Part shown: piece after piece, positions 23,313 to 27,819 of the stretch
How positions within the stretch are numbered: the stretch's first letter is position 1
Layout: the number at the start of each line of letters is the position of its first letter
NCBI GenBank assembly: GCA_949076555.1
Contig: CARUOB010000008.1
Span: 40,367-68,185 of the forward strand
Reading direction: 5' to 3'
DNA: 27,819 bases
Source of the DNA: an uncultured Lachnospiraceae bacterium
GTDB lineage: Bacteria; Bacillota; Clostridia; Lachnospirales; Lachnospiraceae
Translations under genes and position numbers: made by a program
Notes under the pieces: generated by a model
What the model was told of the DNA's origin: nothing
Database searches by the model: none
What the model saw: the letters and a program-made list of their open reading frames with translations, nothing else

Positions 23313-24443
23313 ATGAGAAAATATAAAATGTGCATGATCCCTGCTTATTCGTTGGAAAACGTACAGCTCTTAAAAGACCGCGTGATCCTGCCCTACGCCT
23401 GTTACCGACTCTTTGGAGAATGTTTTTCGATCGTAACGCATATCACCGGGGATTACCCCTACCTGTCCTATCTGGAAGGGGCTGATTTGATCCCTCTTCC
23501 AAAGGATCGGCCACATATGGATGCGGCCGTCAGCTATGTGTCCGGCCACAGTCAGGATATCGACCTGCTCTTTCTCTTCGGCGCGAGGGGGGAATATATG
23601 GAACTGGCACGCACTTACAAATCTCTGCGGCCCGACGGTGTCATTTATCTGAAACTGGACACCAATATTGACTGGGCCAACGCCTATCCACTCCATGATA
23701 AAAATTTTTCCGCTTTTTTGGAAGACTGCGACATCATAAGCTGCGAGACAAGAAGACTGCAATCCTTTCTCTATAAAAAATGGCTGCGGCCCGTGGAATA
23801 TATCCCAAATGGAGTCTATTATCCCCTCTATCCGGAGGCCGATGAAATACAGTTTTCGGACAAAGAAAATATGATACTCACCGTGGGACGGCTGGGCACG
23901 GCCCAGAAAAATTCCATGATGCTTCTCTATGCCTACGCGCTGGCTTTCCCCGCTCTCAAGGAGCCTTGGGAGCTTGTCTTAGCCGGAAGCGTCACTCCTG
24001 AGTTTCAGGCAGAATATGACCGTTTCTGCAAAGAGTTTCCGCCGCTTGCGACGCACATACATCTAACCGGACATATCTCCGACAAGCAGACGCTTTATCA
24101 ATATTATAAAAAAGCCAAAATCTTTGCCCTTCCCTCCCGCGCAGAGGGCAGCCCCAATGTATTCTCGGAAGCCGCCATTTTCGGCTGTACCGTGATCACC
24201 ACCGGCGTGGACGCTGCTCTCGATATGACCGACAACGGCCGGGTGGGCAGAATCTCTCCGAATACGGCAGACGTGAAAGGTTTTTCCGGAGAGCTTTTGT
24301 CACTCTGTCAGGATGCCGATTATCTGGCCTGTAATTTTCATGAGATACGGACTTATATGCGGGCGTATTTCGACTATGAGCGGCTGGCGGACAGACTCCG
24401 GAATCTTGTTGGTCTGCAGGAAATGAAAAGGAGACGGTCATGA
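23313..24443 (+). CDS. GT4-type glycosyltransferase
   Basis: The 376-residue protein has a GT-B fold pattern: PNGVYYPLYP at the domain junction (165-174), ILTVGRLGTAQKN at the start of the C-terminal Rossmann domain (188-200) and the family EX7E motif EGSPNVFSE (Glu278, Glu286). These are typical of GT4 retaining enzymes that use nucleotide sugars. No membrane segment is seen. The start at 23313 follows GGGAG. It overlaps the next gene by four bases (ATGA), so the two are coupled. The promoter is sigma-A type while the divergent flagellar operon uses sigma-D. Its place between flagellar genes suggests flagellin or surface glycosylation. Confidence 0.85.
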   Translation: MRKYKMCMIPAYSLENVQLLKDRVILPYACYRLFGECFSIVTHITGDYPYLSYLEGADLIPLPKDRPHMDAAVSYVSGHSQDIDLLFLFGARGEYMELARTYKSLRPDGVIYLKLDTNIDWANAYPLHDKNFSAFLEDCDIISCETRRLQSFLYKKWLRPVEYIPNGVYYPLYPEADEIQFSDKENMILTVGRLGTAQKNSMMLLYAYALAFPALKEPWELVLAGSVTPEFQAEYDRFCKEFPPLATHIHLTGHISDKQTLYQYYKKAKIFALPSRAEGSPNVFSEAAIFGCTVITTGVDAALDMTDNGRVGRISPNTADVKGFSGELLSLCQDADYLACNFHEIRTYMRAYFDYERLADRLRNLVGLQEMKRRRS

Positions 24444-25420
24444 AGATAATAACCACCGACACCTCCATCTCTCTGGAAGAGAGCGGACAGAATTTTACGC
24501 TTTTGGAAAAACCGACACTTCCCGACTATTCCAACGTAACGAAAAGGCCCTATTTCTCATTCTACTATAGTGAGGGAGAAACCATCTGGAGACGCCTTTT
24601 GAGCAGCATGGCAAAATTCAGAGATTTTTGTCAAGACGACCCGTATCTTGGCTGCTATGCCCTGATTCTGCGCCGCCTGTATCCCCTACTGCTCTCGGAT
24701 AACCGCGCAAAAAACCTAACCGCCTACGGCGCCGACACAGACTGCATGGCATATCGAGTCATACAGGATTTTATGACCTTCCTGCATACAGGCAGCGCCC
24801 TGACGGCACTGGCGCGCAGTCCCTTTTCCCTCATGGCGCTAAGTCCCGGCTCCTGTAGCGCGCTGCTCTACCGACTGGACACCTGTCCCGCACCTGCGGC
24901 AGTCTGCGACGCCATAAACAGAATAAAACCGGGCGGACTGCTCCTTCTCTACACGATAAAAGAAACCGTACCAGTGGAGCTAGCCCCTTTGTTTTCAAAG
25001 GCCGTCAAAGACAGTTTCGGCCCCTGTACGCTCTATACCCTGACCGCAGACGAAGCCGTTTTGGATTTCGCACGTGAAAACGGCTCCGAGGCCTTCATCC
25101 TCGCACGAGCATCCGAAATCACCAGAAGAGCGGAGGACCTGCACAGTCTGATTCAGGCCATGCTTGTCGGTGCAGCTCTTTCGGAAGACGCTTATTTCAT
25201 AGCCGTGACCATCCTGCAGCAGACGGAGGAGCTCCTTCTCTCCCTGTACGACTATCTGGAAAACGACGAGCTGCCGGTTCACGCAAACGTCTTGAAGGAG
25301 GCCGTTCTAAACTATGAAGCGGAAATTCGCCGCCCCAGCAGCCTGACCGTCTACCGGGAGAAACTGATTCAAAAGTCAGAAATATTTTTCGCCGCTGTCG
25401 AACAGGAATTTCTGGCATAA
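24440..25420 (+). CDS. Protein of unknown function in the glycosylation operon
   Basis: I do not recognise this 326-residue protein. It has no signal peptide or clear membrane helix. The middle part reads like a Rossmann-type fold resembling class I methyltransferases (DAINRIKPGGLLLLYTIKETV near 155-175), but no GxGxG cofactor loop is visible, so it may be a degenerate or non-catalytic member. The C-terminal third is helical (DAYFIAVTILQQTEELLLSLYDYLENDE). It is translationally coupled to the GT4 gene before it (4-base overlap) and ends 17 bases before the CgeB-like gene, so it is likely a partner of the two glycosyltransferases. Confidence 0.75.
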   Translation: MKIITTDTSISLEESGQNFTLLEKPTLPDYSNVTKRPYFSFYYSEGETIWRRLLSSMAKFRDFCQDDPYLGCYALILRRLYPLLLSDNRAKNLTAYGADTDCMAYRVIQDFMTFLHTGSALTALARSPFSLMALSPGSCSALLYRLDTCPAPAAVCDAINRIKPGGLLLLYTIKETVPVELAPLFSKAVKDSFGPCTLYTLTADEAVLDFARENGSEAFILARASEITRRAEDLHSLIQAMLVGAALSEDAYFIAVTILQQTEELLLSLYDYLENDELPVHANVLKEAVLNYEAEIRRPSSLTVYREKLIQKSEIFFAAVEQEFLA

Positions 25421-25437
25421 AAAGGAAAGAGGTATTC

Positions 25438-26619
25438 ATGGAAATTTTATTCTACCGCTACAACAGCATATGTGAACCGGATATCTTACAGGTTTTTACA
25501 AGTTTCGGCATCACGGTACACACGGAAGAGTTGGAAATGCATGACAAACAGGCCTCTCCCCGGGAATGTGCGGCGAGAGTGTCTGACTGGATTCTGGCTC
25601 ACCCCCTCGCCTTTGTGTTCAGCATCAATTTTTTCCCGGCCGTGTCCTACACCTGTGAAAAATGGAAGGTGCCTTACGTCTGCTGGAGTGTGGACTCCCC
25701 GGTGCCCGAGCTGTTTTCCAACGCCCTGAAGAACACATACAACCGTATTTTTTTGTTTGATAAGGCGCAGTACGACTTCTTTTCCCCGGTCAATCCGGAC
25801 TGCATCTACTATCTGCCGCTGGCCACAAACACAAAGCGCTGGGAAAAAACCGTACTTGACATGACAGAAGAAGATTATGACGCCTACGGGGCGGATGTGT
25901 CGTTCGTTGGCTCCCTGTACACGGAGAAATGCAAATATGACAGTCTTTCCCTCTCCGATCACACCCGCGGCTTTGTGGACGGGTTGATGGAAGCCCAGCT
26001 TAAGGTTTTCGGCTGTAACTTCATCCCCGAAAGCCTGCCGGAAGAGGTGGTCCGCGAGATCGAAAAAGCCGATCCCGCCTTCTATAAGAGTGACGACGTT
26101 TATACGAACATGTCCCGCTATCTTGTGGCGCATCAGTATATCGGCATGAAACTTGCCGCCGTGGAACGGGAGCGTATCTTAAACCGCCTCTCCACACACT
26201 TTGACATCACTCTCTACACCAGAAGCGACGCCTCCCGCCTTCCCAAAGTACACTGTAAAGGCGGTGTAAACACCCTGACCGAAATGCCGAAAGTCTTTCA
26301 GGCGAGCAAAATTAACCTGAACATGACCATGCGCCCCATCGAGACGGGCCTTTCCCTGCGTATCTGGGATATTTTGGGCTGCGGCGGCTTCCTTCTCACA
26401 AACTATCAGGCGGAAATCCCTGATTACTTCGAGATCGGCCGCGATCTGGAGACCTATGAATCCATGGAAGAACTGGAACAAAAAGTGCGCTATTATTTGT
26501 CCCACGAAGAGGAGCGGGTAGAAATCGCAATCAACGGATACGAAAAAGTGGCGAGCTGCCACACATACGAGATAAGACTCGCTCAGATGCTAAAGATACT
26601 GACCGATACGATGAAATGA
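25438..26619 (+). CDS. CgeB-like glycosyltransferase (DUF3880 / glycosyl transferase group 1 type), second copy
   Basis: The 393-residue paralogue of the 10215 gene shares FSINFFPAVSYTCEKWKVPYVCW (N-terminal DUF3880-like), SFVGSLYTEKCKYD, GLMEAQLKVFGCNFIPESL, KINLNMTMRPIETGLSLR and ILGCGGFLLTNYQAE-PDYFE. These are CgeB/GT-B features of a nucleotide-sugar transferase. The start at 25438 has GGAAAGAGG upstream. It is the third gene of the operon begun at 23313 and ends before a hairpin shared with csrA. As CgeB-like copies lie at both ends of the region, they may do related steps in one glycan pathway; substrates are unknown. Confidence 0.8.
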   Translation: MEILFYRYNSICEPDILQVFTSFGITVHTEELEMHDKQASPRECAARVSDWILAHPLAFVFSINFFPAVSYTCEKWKVPYVCWSVDSPVPELFSNALKNTYNRIFLFDKAQYDFFSPVNPDCIYYLPLATNTKRWEKTVLDMTEEDYDAYGADVSFVGSLYTEKCKYDSLSLSDHTRGFVDGLMEAQLKVFGCNFIPESLPEEVVREIEKADPAFYKSDDVYTNMSRYLVAHQYIGMKLAAVERERILNRLSTHFDITLYTRSDASRLPKVHCKGGVNTLTEMPKVFQASKINLNMTMRPIETGLSLRIWDILGCGGFLLTNYQAEIPDYFEIGRDLETYESMEELEQKVRYYLSHEEERVEIAINGYEKVASCHTYEIRLAQMLKILTDTMK

Positions 26620-26663
26620 AATGTTTCGTCTATACATCTGCATAGGACCAGATTATCTAAAAG

Positions 26664-26710
26664 AAAAGAACGCGGTGACGAAACTAACCTCCGATCCGCG
26701 TTCTCTTTAT
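26664..26710. terminator. Bidirectional terminator between the GT operon and csrA
   Basis: A stem agaacgcgg (26667-26675) with ccgcgttct (26696-26704), extended by A-rich and T-rich flanks, loop of 20 bases. T-runs follow on both strands, fitting convergent transcripts. Confidence 0.78.
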
Positions 26711-26720
26711 CTTATCCTAC

Positions 26721-26939
26721 TTATCCCAGCAAATTCTTCAGCGCCTCCATGCCTTCCACATCACCGGCCTCCTTATTCGCGCTCTGAATCTGCACATAAA
26801 CTTCCTTCCGGTACACCGGCACTTCCCTCGGTGCGCTAATGCCAAGCTTTACTTGCTCTCCCTTGATTTCAAGTACTGTGATCTCCACGTTGTTGTTAAT
26901 CACAAGGGCTTCATTCTTCTTTCTGGATAAAGCTAACAT
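26721..26939 (-). CDS. csrA: Carbon storage regulator CsrA
   Basis: CsrA is a small dimeric RNA-binding protein that blocks translation by binding GGA motifs, notably the flagellin leader in Firmicutes. The 72-residue protein has the full family pattern: MLALSRKKNEALVINNNVEITVLEI, KLGISAPREVPVYRKEVY, including the RNA-binding Arg in APREVPV. The ATG follows directly after the TAA of fliW with no gap, and AGGTGAG in the end of fliW serves as ribosome site, so the two are made together. The target hairpin at 19091-19108 is in this window. Confidence 0.97.
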   Translation of the reverse strand: MLALSRKKNEALVINNNVEITVLEIKGEQVKLGISAPREVPVYRKEVYVQIQSANKEAGDVEGMEALKNLLG

Positions 26940-27401
26940 TTACTCACCTGCCTTCTCTTTATTCGCATTTAAGATATCATAGATGGGAAATTTAACTACA
27001 TACTCATCCCCCTCCACGATCACCTGCGTCGCCAGTCTTTTCGCTGCATTGATTATGATGGGACCCTTCAAATTTACGGTCATTTTCTTAACGTCCTTGG
27101 GCACCGTCACCGTCACCATCACCAACAGTTCATCCGGCTGCAGCTCTCCGATATTGTTGAGAAGTTCATCGTCCACCCCCGGATTATAGTCAGGCCGTAC
27201 AATCAGCGGGTCCATCACCGGCATCGCAAACGCCGGTTCCTGCAGGGATTGCAGCCAGTGAATCGTATCAGTCCCCTTCTCCTCATCATGTATCAGCGCA
27301 AAGTCCTGCAAGTCCGGATAACCGATGATTCCGCTGGGGAAATGTATGATTTTTTCATCATCAATCGTAACTTCACCGAATACTCTAGTCGTAATCTGCA
27401 T
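26940..27401 (-). CDS. fliW: Flagellar assembly factor FliW
   Basis: FliW binds both flagellin and CsrA; when flagellin is secreted, free FliW removes CsrA from the flagellin mRNA. The 153-residue protein starts MQITTRVFGEVTIDDEKIIHF and has the typical PSGIIGYPDLQDFALI, VMDPLIVRPDYNP and ELLVMVTVTVP blocks. ATG 27401 is 9 bases after AGAAAGG. Upstream in-frame starts to 27491 would add a repeat-derived peptide (MILRMQHGKAGRRARNRLR) and are rejected. The region upstream is a tandem repeat array, so any further operon genes (flgL, flgK) would lie beyond the window. Confidence 0.95.
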   Translation of the reverse strand: MQITTRVFGEVTIDDEKIIHFPSGIIGYPDLQDFALIHDEEKGTDTIHWLQSLQEPAFAMPVMDPLIVRPDYNPGVDDELLNNIGELQPDELLVMVTVTVPKDVKKMTVNLKGPIIINAAKRLATQVIVEGDEYVVKFPIYDILNANKEKAGE

Positions 27402-27435
27402 ACCCGCCATCCTTTCTGTCATAACACTGCTTATA

Positions 27436-27819
27436 CGCAGTCTGTTTCTCGCTCTCCTTCCGGCCTTGCCATGCTGCATTCGCAAAATCACAGCTTCGCT
27501 GCTTTCTTTTGCTCATTATGTGGCGTTCGCCACATAGATCCACTTCGAAACTGCCTGCCGCGAGCAAGCTCCCGCAGTCTGTTTCTCGCTCTCCTTCCGG
27601 CTTCGCCATGCTGCATTCGCAAAACCGCAGCTTCGCTGCTTTCTTTTGCTCATTATGTGGCGTTCGCCACATAGATCCACTTCGAAACTGCCTGCCGCGA
27701 GCAAGCTCCCGCAGTCTGTTTCTCGCTCTCCTTCCGGCTTCGCCATGCTGCATTCGCAAAACCGCAGCTTCGCTGCTTTCTTTTGCTCATTATGTGGCGT
27801 TCGCCACATAGATCCACTT
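27436..27819. repeat. 137-bp tandem repeat array, at least 2.8 copies, running off the right edge
   Basis: Units start with cgcagtctgtttctcgctct at 27436, 27573 and 27710. Copies 2 and 3 are identical over all that is visible (110 bases); copy 1, nearest fliW, differs at four positions. Each unit holds the hairpin ATGTGGC-GTTC-GCCACAT (27518-27535 in copy 1) and a smaller cagc-ttc-gctg. The period is not a multiple of three, so the open frames in it change with each copy and are not considered genes. Apart from the array I see nothing else between 27402 and the end. Confidence 0.92.

Noticed and set aside
27325..27811. Open frames in the 137-bp repeat array on both strands
   Set aside because: The period is not a multiple of three, so each copy is read in another frame; sequences are repeat-derived and lack ribosome sites.

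Overview
The window looks like chromosomal DNA of a motile, low-to-mid-GC Firmicute, most likely a Clostridia/Lachnospiraceae-type gut bacterium. The reasons are an AddAB rather than RecBCD recombination nuclease, a FliW-CsrA pair beside flagellin genes, sigma-D (CCGATAT-type) flagellar promoters, strong AGGAGG ribosome binding sites, and consistent Clostridia-like protein sequences. This assignment is inferred from gene content; no taxonomic marker gene is present.

Layout. 1-4608 (minus): addB-addA, with addA running off the left edge. 4730-4921 (plus): a small unknown gene, separated from the next gene by a bidirectional hairpin. 4994-8793 (minus): a sulfur amino acid block, cysK then metN-metI-metQ (methionine ABC importer), with a 186-bp palindromic element inserted between metI and metQ. 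8894-9994 (minus): an unusual HTH + GHKL ATPase + STAS-like regulator. 10215-11426 (plus): a CgeB-like glycosyltransferase. 11509-13074 (minus): a two-gene nucleotide-sugar unit (WbpB/WlbA-like dehydrogenase and WbpD/WlbB-like N-acetyltransferase). 13268-17719 (plus): four consecutive paralogous glycosyltransferases, each a GT2 domain followed by TPR-like helices. 17988-23081 (minus): flaG-fliD-fliS-flgN-like and flagellin, with sigma-D promoters in front of flaG and flagellin. 23313-26619 (plus): a GT4 glycosyltransferase, a protein of unknown function and a second CgeB-like glycosyltransferase. 26721-27401 (minus): fliW-csrA. 27436 to the end: a 137-bp tandem repeat array that continues beyond the window.

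How it fits together. Flagellin and its cap, chaperones and regulator lie among at least seven glycosyltransferases and two nucleotide-sugar genes. The simplest reading is a flagellin glycosylation island: the GT2-TPR array and the CgeB-like enzymes build glycans on the Ser/Thr-rich variable region of flagellin, possibly including a diacetamido-uronic acid sugar. The flagellin mRNA leader has a hairpin with an AAGGAC loop just upstream of a GGA-containing Shine-Dalgarno, the arrangement expected for CsrA repression relieved through FliW, and fliW-csrA is in the same window. Several intergenic repeats with self-complementary arms (5.9, 17.8, 19.2 and 27.4 kb) are not explained by the genes.

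All product names rest on reading motifs by eye. No database search was possible.
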